Assembly (NCBI GenBank): GCA_947629325.1
Contig: CANRDE010000008.1
Location: 1 to 39,190 of the forward strand
Reading direction: 5' to 3'
Length of the DNA stretch: 39,190 bases
DNA from: an uncultured Bacilli bacterium
GTDB lineage: Bacteria; Bacillota_I; Bacilli_A; RF39; UBA660
The translations under genes and the position numbers were made by a program. This document shows positions 1-8,701 of this stretch, piece by piece; position 1 is the stretch's first letter, and every line of letters begins with the position of its first letter. The notes beneath the pieces were generated by a model. It did not search any database and had not been told where the DNA came from. It worked only from the letters and a program-made list of their open reading frames with translations.

Positions 1-99
1 AGAATGCTATCTGAAGCTGTTTCTTCTGGAGTTATTAAAGAATATCAACCAAATTCAAATTCAAGAAAATATAAAAGTTATCTTCCTTATTGGGCATAA
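1..99 (+). CDS. C-terminal end of an unidentified protein (partial)
   Basis: Frame 1 is open from the window edge to TAA at 97-99 and gives 32 residues ending in YLPYWA. The gene starts outside the window. The ending resembles the C-terminal winged-helix tail of some Fic-family proteins, but that is only an impression from a short fragment. It lies on the left of the tRNA-Phe fragment, so it may belong to an integrated element. Confidence 0.45.
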   Translation, partial: RMLSEAVSSGVIKEYQPNSNSRKYKSYLPYWA

Positions 100-609
100 A
101 AACTATTTGATGATTATTTGATTTTTTTATAATTTGGTTAAAAAAATATTGAAATATAAGGGGAAATTTTAATTGATGGTTATTTGATTTTTTCAATTTT
201 GTTATATAGTAATATTACTTGCGTATGTACTTTAACTACTATTCATTTTAGACATATGTCGATGAATTTTTAGCAGAATAATTTATAAAAACGAAAAATA
301 AATAAAAAATGGTCTATAAAAAATCATAAAACGAAAAAGTTAAAAAAATTGTTCTATAAAAATTTATAAAACAAAATTCTTTATTTTTATGTTTTAAAAT
401 GATTTTTAATATATTAGAATTTTTTAGGAAAAAACATCACTCAAATTTTTAGGGAACTTTTAGGGAACTTTTTTAATATTTATTTAGTTTTATAAAATTT
501 TTAAATAAATTCAAACAAGGATAAAATTCCTTTAATTTAGGGCAAAAAACGCATATTTTAATCTAAATTTTATACTTATTTAATCATACTTAAATTATTA
601 ATTAAGTCA
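100..609. other. AT-rich non-coding arm with direct repeats, next to a tRNA attachment site
   Basis: No supported gene lies here. There are three sets of direct repeats. A 21-bp pair at 107-127 and 173-193 differs at one base. A 24-bp pair at 313-336 and 353-376 differs at three bases. The 11-mer TTTTAGGGAAC is repeated in tandem at 447-468. Such repeats next to a tRNA-derived attachment site are what arm-type integrase or excisionase sites look like, but that role is inference. Confidence 0.4.
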
Positions 610-654
610 CTGAAAATCCTTGTGTCGCTGGTTCAATTCCCGCTGGAGCCACCA
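610..654 (+). other. 3' fragment of a tRNA-Phe gene (putative att site)
   Basis: The sequence reads as the 3' part of a tRNA: anticodon loop CTGAAAA (anticodon GAA) at 610-616, 3' anticodon stem TCCTT, variable loop GTGTC, T-arm with loop TTCAATT at 632-638, acceptor strand TGGAGCC, discriminator A and CCA at 652-654. The 5' half is missing: the bases before the loop (AGTCA) cannot pair with TCCTT, and no matching 5' acceptor strand is seen upstream. The T-stem has one T-C mismatch. A tRNA fragment beginning in the anticodon loop is a classic duplicated attachment site of a tRNA-integrating element. Confidence 0.7.
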
Positions 655-690
655 GATAGATAATAAACTCGGAAAATTCGAGTATAAATA

Positions 691-729
691 AAAACTACTC
701 TCAAAATTAAATTGAAAGTAGTTTTATTT
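691..729 (+). terminator. Rho-independent terminator after the tRNA-Phe fragment
   Basis: AAAACTACT (691-699) pairs with AGTAGTTTT (717-725), with an inner TCAA/TTGA extension, and is followed by a T-rich run. It fits the native terminator of the original tRNA transcript. Confidence 0.6.
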
Positions 730-856
730 TGTCAATTTAGAAAACACACTTGCATATTGGTAACCGATATGCTGTTAGATTTTTAAGCTCTATCTAGTGC
801 TTTATGATACAATTATGTTAACAACAATGATATAAAATAAATAAGGAGAGAGTATT

Positions 857-1645
857 ATGTGGGGAGCAATAATTGGAGATTTGGCTGGTTCAGTATATGA
901 ATATGAGCAAACTAAACAAATTTCAAAAATAAATCCAGAGGTTCTTGTTGGTGACGATAGTTTTTATAGTGATGATACAATTTTAACAATTGCTATCTTG
1001 GATAGTATTTTAAGCAATCAAGATTATGATTTTTATTTAAAAAAATATGCTAAAAAATTTATGAATTATAAACCAAATTTTACTCCCTACTTTAACGGCA
1101 TTTTTTCTCCCGGATTTTTAAAATGGTCTCAAAGCAATAAAAATGGTAATAGTATTGGCAATGGGGCTATGATGAGAATATCTCCAGTTGGTTATCTATT
1201 TAATGCTGAGGATGAGGTAATTGAAAACGCAATAAGGGCAACGATTCCTTCCCATAATTCGCCTGATGCCAAACATTGTGCAGTAATTGTTTCTTTAATT
1301 ATTTATTATGCCCGAATAGGGTTATCAAAAGAAGAAATAATAAAAAAGCTAAATTTAAAATATGAATATAAACCTTTTACAAAATTTAATGTTACATGTA
1401 ATGATACTATTTCTAATTGTTTATATGCATTGTTTAATTCAACATCATTTACTGAGGCATTAAAAAGAGTAATTTCTTATGGTGGAGATACAGATACAAA
1501 TGCTTGTATAGTCGGTTCAATGGCGGAAGCATTATATGGTATTCCCAATGAATTAATAGAAGTTGCCAAGCAAAAAATCCCTAATGAATTTAGCGCTTTA
1601 TTAAATAAAGGGTATTCTAAGGTCTTAAAAAATCCTAAAGATTAA
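857..1645 (+). CDS. ADP-ribosylglycohydrolase family protein
   Basis: This 262-residue protein has the layout of the DraG/ARH family, which removes ADP-ribose from proteins or small molecules using a binuclear Mg centre. The start MWGAIIGDLAGS is the family N-terminus. The metal-binding motif SDDT is at residues 38-41, and the second metal motif GGDTDTN begins at 209. The central GNGAMMRISPVGY segment is also typical. The length is normal. The start follows a GGAGAG ribosome binding site. It is a cytoplasmic enzyme with an unknown substrate. An ADP-ribosyltransferase is encoded about 13 kb away, but nothing in the sequence links them. Confidence 0.85.
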   Translation: MWGAIIGDLAGSVYEYEQTKQISKINPEVLVGDDSFYSDDTILTIAILDSILSNQDYDFYLKKYAKKFMNYKPNFTPYFNGIFSPGFLKWSQSNKNGNSIGNGAMMRISPVGYLFNAEDEVIENAIRATIPSHNSPDAKHCAVIVSLIIYYARIGLSKEEIIKKLNLKYEYKPFTKFNVTCNDTISNCLYALFNSTSFTEALKRVISYGGDTDTNACIVGSMAEALYGIPNELIEVAKQKIPNEFSALLNKGYSKVLKNPKD

Positions 1646-1689
1646 TTATCTTAAATAGAGATTATTTACATTTAATAGAGAATAACATA

Positions 1690-2367
1690 TTACATTTTAG
1701 TGAACATTGTAATTTTATTATTTTTATCAATTGATAAAAGAGCGATGTTATCTATTTCTTTTTGTTTCTCTTTTAAATATTTATTGAGCCAAGTTTTACT
1801 TTTCTTAGCTTTCTTTAATTCTTCTTCATTTATAATTCCATCAACAATTATTAAATGGCTTGGTGTTTGTTTTTTGCTGTTTTTTTGCATAGTATTTTTT
1901 AAATCATTACTTGTTATAGGTTGAGAATTTTCTTTAAGAAGAATAGATATATCTCCAGATGATTCCAAAACCGCACATTCTAATTTGTTGATATCATAGC
2001 AGCCCTTTAGACGACAGTTTTCCAAAAATTTAGCAATACTTATTTTAGCATTATCTAAATTTTGATAATTAAAATTGTTATTTTCAAATAAGATTAAGGG
2101 CTCTCCATCTATAATTTCTTCAACAACATGATTATGAAAAGTTATAAAGGAAGAAATATAGCCAATAATGGCAAAAACAATTAAGGCAATAACTCCATCA
2201 TATAGTGGAGTATCTAGGCTGATTATACTATCTGCAGCAATTGAGCCTATAGTTATACTTAAAACATAGTCATACAAGGTTAAATTTTTTATTTGTTTTT
2301 TTCCTAAAAATTTAACAATTAAATAAAGTATTATAAACATTATTAAAGATCTAATTATAATTTCCAT
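1690..2367 (-). CDS. DUF421 (YetF-like) membrane protein
   Basis: A 225-residue protein with about three N-terminal membrane helices (roughly residues 5-22, 35-50 and 57-75), then a soluble C-terminal domain. The FLGKK motif after helix 1, the region from residue 30 and the GEPLILFENN stretch near 88 are characteristic of the DUF421/YetF family, which in Bacillus occurs as envelope proteins connected to stress and spore resistance. The biochemical function is unknown. It converges on the ADP-ribosylglycohydrolase gene, with 44 bases between the stops. Confidence 0.8.
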   Translation of the reverse strand: MEIIIRSLIMFIILYLIVKFLGKKQIKNLTLYDYVLSITIGSIAADSIISLDTPLYDGVIALIVFAIIGYISSFITFHNHVVEEIIDGEPLILFENNNFNYQNLDNAKISIAKFLENCRLKGCYDINKLECAVLESSGDISILLKENSQPITSNDLKNTMQKNSKKQTPSHLIIVDGIINEEELKKAKKSKTWLNKYLKEKQKEIDNIALLSIDKNNKITMFTKM

Positions 2368-2467
2368 ATATATTCACCTACTTTTATTATCAACAAAATA
2401 TCTAATTTTATGAAATTTAGTTTACAAAATTAAAATATTATTTTAGAATTTAAGTAAGAGGTAAATA

Positions 2468-3094
2468 ATGGCGTCATCAATAATTCATATGGTAATAGCA
2501 AAAGAAATTAATAAAAAGTTAGGTAGAAACGAAGAGAAATTGTTAATAGGGTCTGTTGCTCCGGATATATCAAAATGTCTTAATCATTCTAAAGAAGAAA
2601 GTCATTTTATCGATGTTAAGGGTGACAATTTACCTAATTTGACTAATTTTTTAAATAAATATCAGAAGCATTTAAATGATGATTTTGTTTTAGGATACTA
2701 TATTCATCTTTATACCGATTATTTATGGTTTAAATACTTTATAACAGAGATAGTTGATAATAATGACATTATTACCAAATTAAATGGAGATAAAATTAAA
2801 CTTAATGGTACAATGAAAGTTATGTATATTTATAATGATTACACTAATTTAAATATTCAATTAATTAATAAATATAACTTGAATTTAGATTTTTTGGATA
2901 CTCAAAATAATAGTTTTGCACCCATTATTGAAGAAATTCCCTATGATAATTTAGCTGTTCTTTATGATGCTATTAAGGATATAATAAAAAATACTAAAAC
3001 TAAAAAATTTTTTGTGTTTAATTTAGATAATGTCGAAAAATTTATTCAAACCTCTACCCAAATAATTTTGTCAGAAATAGAGAAAATACTTTAA
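2468..3094 (+). CDS. Zinc-dependent phospholipase C-like family protein
   Basis: A 208-residue soluble protein matching the Zn_dep_PLPC family common in Firmicutes. The early His in SSIIHMVIAKEI, the SVAPDI motif near residue 30, a His in SHFID and the GYYIHLYTDYLWF segment (His followed four residues later by Asp) are the expected metal-binding positions. There is no signal peptide. A G-rich Shine-Dalgarno (aagaggtaa) precedes the ATG. True phospholipase activity is not shown by sequence alone; many members of this family are uncharacterised metalloenzymes. Confidence 0.7.
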   Translation: MASSIIHMVIAKEINKKLGRNEEKLLIGSVAPDISKCLNHSKEESHFIDVKGDNLPNLTNFLNKYQKHLNDDFVLGYYIHLYTDYLWFKYFITEIVDNNDIITKLNGDKIKLNGTMKVMYIYNDYTNLNIQLINKYNLNLDFLDTQNNSFAPIIEEIPYDNLAVLYDAIKDIIKNTKTKKFFVFNLDNVEKFIQTSTQIILSEIEKIL

Positions 3095-3163
3095 TTATCA
3101 GGTTAATTTATTTTGGGTTGCTAAAATAATAAAAACATTATAAAATAAAAATAGGTGAAAAGT

Positions 3164-3607
3164 ATGGGTAAAGTTTATGAAAAATTACTGGAATTTAAAA
3201 ATAAATATCATGGTACTGTAGCTTGGAGAATAAAACAACATGCAAAAGTTGTTGAAAGTTATATTAATCCTGATGAAGAAATTTTATATACTTTTTGTGG
3301 TCAAAAAAACGAGACTTTTTCCGATATTTTTAATACATATTGTATTGTGGTAACTAACAAGAGAATTCTTTTAGGACATAAACGTTTGTTATGGGGTAGC
3401 TTTTTAAGTTCAATTACCCCTGATTTATATAATGATATGCAAATATATCGCGGTTTATTTTGGGGAAAAATTACAATAGATACCATTAAAGAAAAAATAG
3501 TTTTAACCAATATATCTAAAAAAAGTCTTGATGAAATTGAAACTGTTATTTCTGAATTTATGATGGAGGCTAAAAAGAAATATCAAAATGTTAAAGAAGA
3601 ACAATAA
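3164..3607 (+). CDS. PH-domain (YokE-like) protein
   Basis: About 147 residues with the pattern of a bacterial pleckstrin-homology domain of the YokE type: a helical N-terminus, then strands around YCIVVTNKRILLGH and FWGKITIDTIKEKIVLTNISKKSLDEI, ending in an amphipathic helix. No membrane segment is seen. The ATG at 3164 is preferred over an in-frame GTG at 3155, because that GTG lies inside the AGGTGA ribosome binding site. The 3' end overlaps the next gene by 20 bases, suggesting translational coupling. The function is unknown. Confidence 0.65.
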   Translation: MGKVYEKLLEFKNKYHGTVAWRIKQHAKVVESYINPDEEILYTFCGQKNETFSDIFNTYCIVVTNKRILLGHKRLLWGSFLSSITPDLYNDMQIYRGLFWGKITIDTIKEKIVLTNISKKSLDEIETVISEFMMEAKKKYQNVKEEQ

Positions 3608-4685
3608 AAAATTAATTATTTTTATAAGTGTTATAGTTATAAGCTTTATCGTTTTTCTTTTTTTTATGCTAAATTCTCATTCTTATGAAACTACTTATAA
3701 TATTAAAGATTTTAAAATAGAAGAAAAATATTTAAAAGAAAAAGATAGTTATGAATTTCTTATAAAAAAAGGCAATATAGTTTATCCGTATATTATTTTA
3801 AATAATTATTTAAGAGAAAGAAATTTAATAAATGATATAAAAGTATATACTGATAAAGACGAAGTATGTATTTTACCAGAAAGTGATGCATTATCATTTT
3901 ATCCATTGTGTAGCCTCAATGAAGAAGTATATTCTGCTAACTTAAGTAATATAAAGACAGCATTCCAATACAAAAAATTGTCAAAAGATAATCGTAAATA
4001 TAAAGACATTACCATTAATACAATTGCTGATTTTTCTTTTCTCCTTTTTAATTACAAAGGATTTTACTTAATAAATCAAGATAAAACAAATAATATTAAT
4101 TTATTTAAGCAAGATGTATATAAAATGGATTTAATATATCAAAAAGATAATTATTTATTAATTCCTGACTATAATCAAGAATTTTATTTTAATAAATTTT
4201 ATTTAATTAATATGTTAAATGGTAAAATTAAAGAGGTAGATTCTGAATCCGATATATCATTTGATAGCGTCTTTTTAGGTGATTATAAAAATAAAGTATA
4301 TTTATTAGATCAAAAAGAAGAACAAGAATATAGCATTGATTTAAAAAAATTAAAAATTAAGAATATTGATTTTCAAATTTTAGAAAATAACAAATTTATT
4401 AAAAAATCATACAAGGAAATAGTAAGAGACCATTTAAATTTTTTACCTCAAAATATATTTGATTATCGTTTAGAAAATAATACTTTATATCTTGTAATAG
4501 AAGGTACTAAAGTAAAAATTTCTAATAAAAAAGTAGATAAAATAGTAGAAATAATTGATGATACAGTATTTTATTTAGAAGGCGATAAACTTTATTTATA
4601 CGCTAAAGATTATGGTGAAATTCTATTACTTAGTAACTTTGAATGGAATTTTAATAATAATAACATGATTTTTATTTATCAATAA
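3588..4685 (+). CDS. Membrane-anchored extracytoplasmic protein of unknown function
   Basis: I do not recognise this 365-residue protein. A basic N-terminus (MLKKNNKK) and one hydrophobic helix at about residues 9-28 without a lipobox suggest an uncleaved anchor. The remaining ~335 residues are rich in Lys, Asn, Tyr, Asp and beta-type segments, consistent with an external domain. The start lies inside the preceding PH-domain gene, so the two are probably co-translated. Confidence 0.6.
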   Translation: MLKKNNKKLIIFISVIVISFIVFLFFMLNSHSYETTYNIKDFKIEEKYLKEKDSYEFLIKKGNIVYPYIILNNYLRERNLINDIKVYTDKDEVCILPESDALSFYPLCSLNEEVYSANLSNIKTAFQYKKLSKDNRKYKDITINTIADFSFLLFNYKGFYLINQDKTNNINLFKQDVYKMDLIYQKDNYLLIPDYNQEFYFNKFYLINMLNGKIKEVDSESDISFDSVFLGDYKNKVYLLDQKEEQEYSIDLKKLKIKNIDFQILENNKFIKKSYKEIVRDHLNFLPQNIFDYRLENNTLYLVIEGTKVKISNKKVDKIVEIIDDTVFYLEGDKLYLYAKDYGEILLLSNFEWNFNNNNMIFIYQ

Positions 4686-4727
4686 CATATTTATCCTTTT
4701 TTCATACTTTATATTAGAGGTGTGAAA

Positions 4728-5180
4728 ATGTTTGAGAGTTATTTAGTAGGTAAAGGCGAAAGTTTAAATAGCATTGCCCAAAAATGTAATACTAGTGTTA
4801 AAGTTTTGCAAGATATTAATAATATTTATTATTTAGATGCATTAAGGGAGGGCATGGAAATAATTGTTCCAACTGAATCAAAAGACTATTTTAACTATTA
4901 CACAGTAGAAAGTGGTGATAGTTTATATGCTATTGCAAGAAAATATAATATTAATCCTGAATTGCTGGCTAGTATAAATGGTCTAAACATGACTGATTAT
5001 ATTTATCCTAATCAACAAATATTAATTCCAAAAAATGGCTATTCATATTATATAACTGCAGATGGTGATACGTTAGATGATGTTATTAAAGTATTTAATT
5101 CTACTAAAGATAAATTTTTAAATGAAAATAAGACAATCTATTTAATGGAAGGTCAATTATTAGTAAATAAAAAGAACTAG
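4728..5180 (+). CDS. Protein with three LysM repeats and no signal peptide
   Basis: A 150-residue protein made almost wholly of LysM modules, which bind the glycan part of peptidoglycan or chitin. Repeat 1 spans about residues 4-48 (VGKGESLNSIAQKC), repeat 2 about 57-102 (YTVESGDSLYAIARKYNI), and a more divergent repeat 3 about 107-148. No signal peptide or membrane segment is seen. In Firmicutes this is typical of spore-coat assembly proteins of the SafA/SpoVID type or of cargo of a larger envelope complex. The ATG at 4728 follows AGAGG; an upstream in-frame GTG at 4722 is less likely. Confidence 0.8.
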   Translation: MFESYLVGKGESLNSIAQKCNTSVKVLQDINNIYYLDALREGMEIIVPTESKDYFNYYTVESGDSLYAIARKYNINPELLASINGLNMTDYIYPNQQILIPKNGYSYYITADGDTLDDVIKVFNSTKDKFLNENKTIYLMEGQLLVNKKN

Positions 5181-5210
5181 AATAAATAAAATAAAAGCTA
5201 GTTCTTTTGT
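5170..5210 (+). terminator. Rho-independent terminator after the LysM gene
   Basis: AAAAGAACTAG (5170-5180, including the stop codon) pairs over 11 bp with CTAGTTCTTTT (5198-5208). Confidence 0.75.
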
Positions 5211-5263
5211 ATTATTTACTTTTTTTCGCTTTTTTGTTATGATTAAAAATAGGAGAATAGAGT

Positions 5264-6856
5264 ATGATATTTAAAAAACCGTATGCTTTTTTAATTAAGT
5301 ATTTTCGTTTAATTAATTTTATTTTATCTGCTTTTTTAATATATGTTATTTATAAATCATATCATATAATTAATTTCTTTAATAACTATGTTAACAATAA
5401 TTATTCGGGTAGTTTTTATTTAGGTTTTGCGGAAAATTATATATCACCTCTAATTTATTTTGTATTAATTTTAATTTTAATTGGTATCTTTTGGATTTTA
5501 GTTTTATTTATTTATAAAAAAAAGCCAGTTAAAAGTTATTTATTAGGTTTTATTTATTATATTTTTTATATTATTTTTTTAATTATTATTAAAAAAATAA
5601 TGATGAATTTGGTATCTTCCACTATCAGTGCTGAGATGGCTAGAATTTACCGGGATTTATCTATAATTACTTTTGTTCCTCATCTAATATTCTTTATTAT
5701 TTTTCTCATAAGAGGATTAGGGTTAAATTTAAAGAAATTTAATTTTGATGCTGACTTAAAGATTGAAGATAAAGATAATGAAGAAGTAGAGATCACTTTA
5801 AATAGTGATGGGGTTAGACTAAAACGAAATATTAGACGTTTTGGCAGAGAATTTATATATTACATTAAGGAAAATAAGTTTATTTTCACAATAATATGCA
5901 TAGTACTATTTATATTGATTATTTATTTAGGATATCAATTATTACCTCAAAATGTAGATGAAAGATATCAACAAGGTGATGAATTTATAATTGAAGGAGT
6001 TAATTTTAAAATTGAAGATAGTATTATTACTAATTTAGATTTTAAAGGTGATGAAATTAATGATAATTATTTTTTGGTTTTAAAATTGGCGGTAGATAAC
6101 AAGACCGAAAATAATTTTCAATTAGCTATTAATAAATTTAGATTAGAATTAAATAAAGGGTTATATTATCCTTCTAAAGAATATTCAATTAAATTTGTAG
6201 ATTATGCCAAAAGCTCTTATAATAGTGTTATTTCTCCTAATAATAAGACAGTATACTCGTTAGTTTACGAAATTAAACCGGAAGATATTAAAAAAACTTA
6301 TAAGATAAAAGTTGACGGCGGAATAGTAAGTACTAAAAAAGGTGATACTAATAAATATAATTATATAAACATTAGTCCTATTGTTTTAGATAAAATAATT
6401 AATGAAGGCATCTATAATGAGGGAGATGTTATTAGCTTTATAAATTCTAATTTAGGTAATACGACTTTTAAAGTGCAAAATACTACAATTACTGATAGAT
6501 ATTATTATAATTATGAGAAATGTGATGGCAATTATTGTAATACCTACAAAAATGTTGTAAATATAGATTATTTAAAAAATAATACAACATTGTTAATTTT
6601 TGATTATGATTATCAAATTGATGAAACAATTCCATTTTATAGTAATTTAAGTACTGTTAAAAATTTTATTGATAGCTTTGCCAAGGTTAAATATACAATA
6701 AATGGGGAAGAATTTAAGGCAGATGCAGTGGATATAACTCCTAATACATTAAAAGGCAAATTAGTAATAGAAACTACTAATAAGATCTTAGAGGCCACAG
6801 AGGTATCTCTTGCAATAACAATTAGAAATAAAGAATATGTGATTAATATCAGTTAA
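5264..6856 (+). CDS. Polytopic membrane protein with an extracytoplasmic beta domain
   Basis: An unrecognised 530-residue protein. About five hydrophobic helices are visible (around 17-37, 62-84, 91-115, 132-152 and 206-228), with a charged cytoplasmic loop between the fourth and fifth. Residues ~235-530 are outside if the N-terminus is inside, and look beta-rich. The part around EGVNFKIEDSIITN resembles DUF4352-like immunoglobulin-type domains, but only weakly. A GGAGAAT ribosome binding site precedes the ATG. The function is unknown. Confidence 0.6.
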   Translation: MIFKKPYAFLIKYFRLINFILSAFLIYVIYKSYHIINFFNNYVNNNYSGSFYLGFAENYISPLIYFVLILILIGIFWILVLFIYKKKPVKSYLLGFIYYIFYIIFLIIIKKIMMNLVSSTISAEMARIYRDLSIITFVPHLIFFIIFLIRGLGLNLKKFNFDADLKIEDKDNEEVEITLNSDGVRLKRNIRRFGREFIYYIKENKFIFTIICIVLFILIIYLGYQLLPQNVDERYQQGDEFIIEGVNFKIEDSIITNLDFKGDEINDNYFLVLKLAVDNKTENNFQLAINKFRLELNKGLYYPSKEYSIKFVDYAKSSYNSVISPNNKTVYSLVYEIKPEDIKKTYKIKVDGGIVSTKKGDTNKYNYINISPIVLDKIINEGIYNEGDVISFINSNLGNTTFKVQNTTITDRYYYNYEKCDGNYCNTYKNVVNIDYLKNNTTLLIFDYDYQIDETIPFYSNLSTVKNFIDSFAKVKYTINGEEFKADAVDITPNTLKGKLVIETTNKILEATEVSLAITIRNKEYVINIS

Positions 6857-7061
6857 ATTTATCTAATGTTTCTTTAAATTGAGGGAAATTATTAATATTA
6901 AATTTTAGAATTTTATAATATGTTATTAGTAATTTATTATAGGATTCTTTTTTATTTTTAAAATATTGTATATTGGTTAAACAATATATATTGTTCAAAA
7001 ACGCAATCTTTTTTTCCAGTCGTTTAATACATTTTATATAATAGACATATTCCTTTTTCAT
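6849..7061 (-). CDS. Possible small basic protein
   Basis: A 70-residue ORF that overlaps the convergent preceding gene by 8 bases. It is Lys/Tyr/Asn-rich and mostly helical, with no family I recognise. In favour: a GGTGAT ribosome binding site and a TATAAT-like element directly upstream on the minus strand. Against: composition like that of random AT-rich DNA. It may be a real small gene or chance. Confidence 0.35.
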   Translation of the reverse strand: MKKEYVYYIKCIKRLEKKIAFLNNIYCLTNIQYFKNKKESYNKLLITYYKILKFNINNFPQFKETLDKFN

Positions 7062-7149
7062 AATATCACCATCATATTATATCACAAACAGGGCATAATA
7101 GTTACCGGACATTATAATTTTTAAATGCAAAAATGTTAATGGTGATTTT

Positions 7150-7392
7150 ATGACGACATTTAAAAGAGATTTTGAATTTAAGGAAGATATTAAGAAAAGA
7201 ATATCGGAAAATATTAAAAAATATCGATTGAAAGCAGGAATAACTCAGGAACAATTAGCGGTAGATATTGAAAGATCATATGATTTTATTAGAAGATTAG
7301 AGTTTAAAAAAGGAGCTATTGGCTGTTCATTAACAACACTTTATCGAATATCAGTAGTATTAAATACACGAATTGACAAATTTTTTGAATAA
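7150..7392 (+). CDS. XRE-family helix-turn-helix regulator
   Basis: An 80-residue protein consisting of a single Cro/CI-type DNA-binding domain: the helix-turn-helix runs from about residue 17 (ISENIKKYRLKAGITQEQLA) to 70, with an unusual recognition helix (SYDFIRRLEFKK). It has no effector domain. It starts after GGTGAT and ends 29 bases before the M29 peptidase, whose promoter lies in that gap, so it could act on its neighbour or on itself. Confidence 0.8.
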   Translation: MTTFKRDFEFKEDIKKRISENIKKYRLKAGITQEQLAVDIERSYDFIRRLEFKKGAIGCSLTTLYRISVVLNTRIDKFFE

Positions 7393-7396
7393 AGCG

Positions 7397-7405
7397 TGTT
7401 ATAAT
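7397..7405 (+). promoter_or_regulatory. Extended -10 promoter of the M29 peptidase gene
   Basis: TG at 7397-7398, one base, then TATAAT at 7400-7405, 17 bases before the peptidase start. A TTGACA at 7373 is too far away (21 bases) to be a normal -35. Confidence 0.5.
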
Positions 7406-7421
7406 AAATTATGGTGATAAC

Positions 7422-8615
7422 ATGAAAGAAAAATATATAGAATTATTGTTAAAAGGATGTTTAAAAATGAAAGCATCTACTCCGTTATTAATAAACTATA
7501 ATAAAATAAATAAAGATTTTGTCAATAAATTAGTGGAATATGCAAATCAAATAGGAGTAAAAGATATTTATTTAGATGAAAACGATTCCTATTATATTCA
7601 TGATTTATTAAATGAATTATCATTACAAGAGATAAAAACCCATAAAGCTTTTGATTGCCGAGTTTGGGATGAATATGCTAAAAAGGATGCAGCATTTTTA
7701 ATGTTAGAAAGCGAAATTCCTAATTTAATGAGTGATATACCTGCTGAGAAAGTAGAAGCAGCTGCAGCTGCTAAAAGAGATAGCAAACCAATATATAAAG
7801 AAAGACAATTAAAATCAGAAATAGCCTGGTGTATTGCTTGCATTCCTAATGAAGAATGGGCTAAAGACTTATTTCCTGAACATAAAGATCCAATTAAAAA
7901 GTTTTGGCATGTTATTGAAAAAATTTGTATGTTAGATGATGATGATCCGATTAAAAGTTGGAAAGATTTTTTACAAAGCCAAAAAAAGATGCAAACTAAA
8001 TTAAATTCTTTAAAAATAAAAAAATTACATTATACCAATGATTTAGGGACAGATTTGGAAATTTGTCTTTCTGATCAAGCTTTATGGGAAAATGCCAGCA
8101 GTGGAAAATGGATTGTTAATATGCCAAGCTATGAAGTTTTTACCACTCCCATTTATAATAAAACAAATGGAATTGTTTATAGTTCAAAGCCTTTAATTTA
8201 TAATGGCCAAGTAATAGATAAATTTTATTTGAAATTTGAAAATGGTAAAGTGATTGAACATAAGGCTCAAAAGGGAAATGAAATTTTACAAGAGATTATA
8301 AAAGGAGATGGAATGTCAGCGTACTTAGGAGAAGCTGCTTTAGTTAATTATGATTCGCCTATATCAAATACCGGATTGGTATTTAAAAGTACTTTAATTG
8401 ATGAAAACGCCTCTTGTCATTTAGCGCTTGGAAGTGGTTTTATAGAATGTGTTCAAGGGGGAAATGATATGAGCAAAACCGAATTAAAAAAACTGGGAGT
8501 TAATGATTCTAAAAATCATGTTGATTTTATGATAGGAACTAAAGATTTGAAAATAGAAGCTGAAACAGACAACGGAAATGTCATAATAATGGAAAATGGT
8601 AATATAGTATTATAG
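7422..8615 (+). CDS. M29-family aminopeptidase (AmpS/AmpT-like)
   Basis: A 397-residue cytoplasmic metallo-aminopeptidase with normal length for family M29, which removes N-terminal residues from peptides using a two-metal (Co/Zn) centre. The ligand positions are visible: Glu238 in SYEVFTTP, Glu304 in AYLGEAALV, His333 in ASCHLALGSGF, and His366/Asp368 in NHVDFMIG. The Glu-Glu spacing of 66 residues is that expected for the family. It starts with ATG after GGTGAT. It probably acts in recycling of oligopeptides. Confidence 0.92.
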   Translation: MKEKYIELLLKGCLKMKASTPLLINYNKINKDFVNKLVEYANQIGVKDIYLDENDSYYIHDLLNELSLQEIKTHKAFDCRVWDEYAKKDAAFLMLESEIPNLMSDIPAEKVEAAAAAKRDSKPIYKERQLKSEIAWCIACIPNEEWAKDLFPEHKDPIKKFWHVIEKICMLDDDDPIKSWKDFLQSQKKMQTKLNSLKIKKLHYTNDLGTDLEICLSDQALWENASSGKWIVNMPSYEVFTTPIYNKTNGIVYSSKPLIYNGQVIDKFYLKFENGKVIEHKAQKGNEILQEIIKGDGMSAYLGEAALVNYDSPISNTGLVFKSTLIDENASCHLALGSGFIECVQGGNDMSKTELKKLGVNDSKNHVDFMIGTKDLKIEAETDNGNVIIMENGNIVL

Positions 8616-8627
8616 TAACTCGTATAA

Positions 8628-8656
8628 TTGACAAAGAGGTCATTGTATTGTAGAAT
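8628..8656 (+). promoter_or_regulatory. Promoter of tRNA-Cys
   Basis: Perfect -35 TTGACA (8628-8633), 17-base spacer, -10 TAGAAT (8651-8656), followed about 45 bases later by the tRNA. Confidence 0.8.
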
Positions 8657-8673
8657 AATATTATATTTTATGG

Positions 8674-8696
8674 ACAAACCTTGAAACAAGGTTTGT
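8674..8696 (+). repeat. Perfect hairpin in the tRNA-Cys leader
   Basis: ACAAACCTT (8674-8682), loop GAAAC, AAGGTTTGT (8688-8696): a 9-bp perfect stem with no T-run, 5 bases before the tRNA. It could guide 5' processing of the precursor. Confidence 0.6.
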
Positions 8697-8701
8697 ATTA
8701 T

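Noticed and set aside
500..654. Complete tRNA ending at 654
   Set aside because: No 5' acceptor strand, D-arm or 5' anticodon stem is found upstream of 610.
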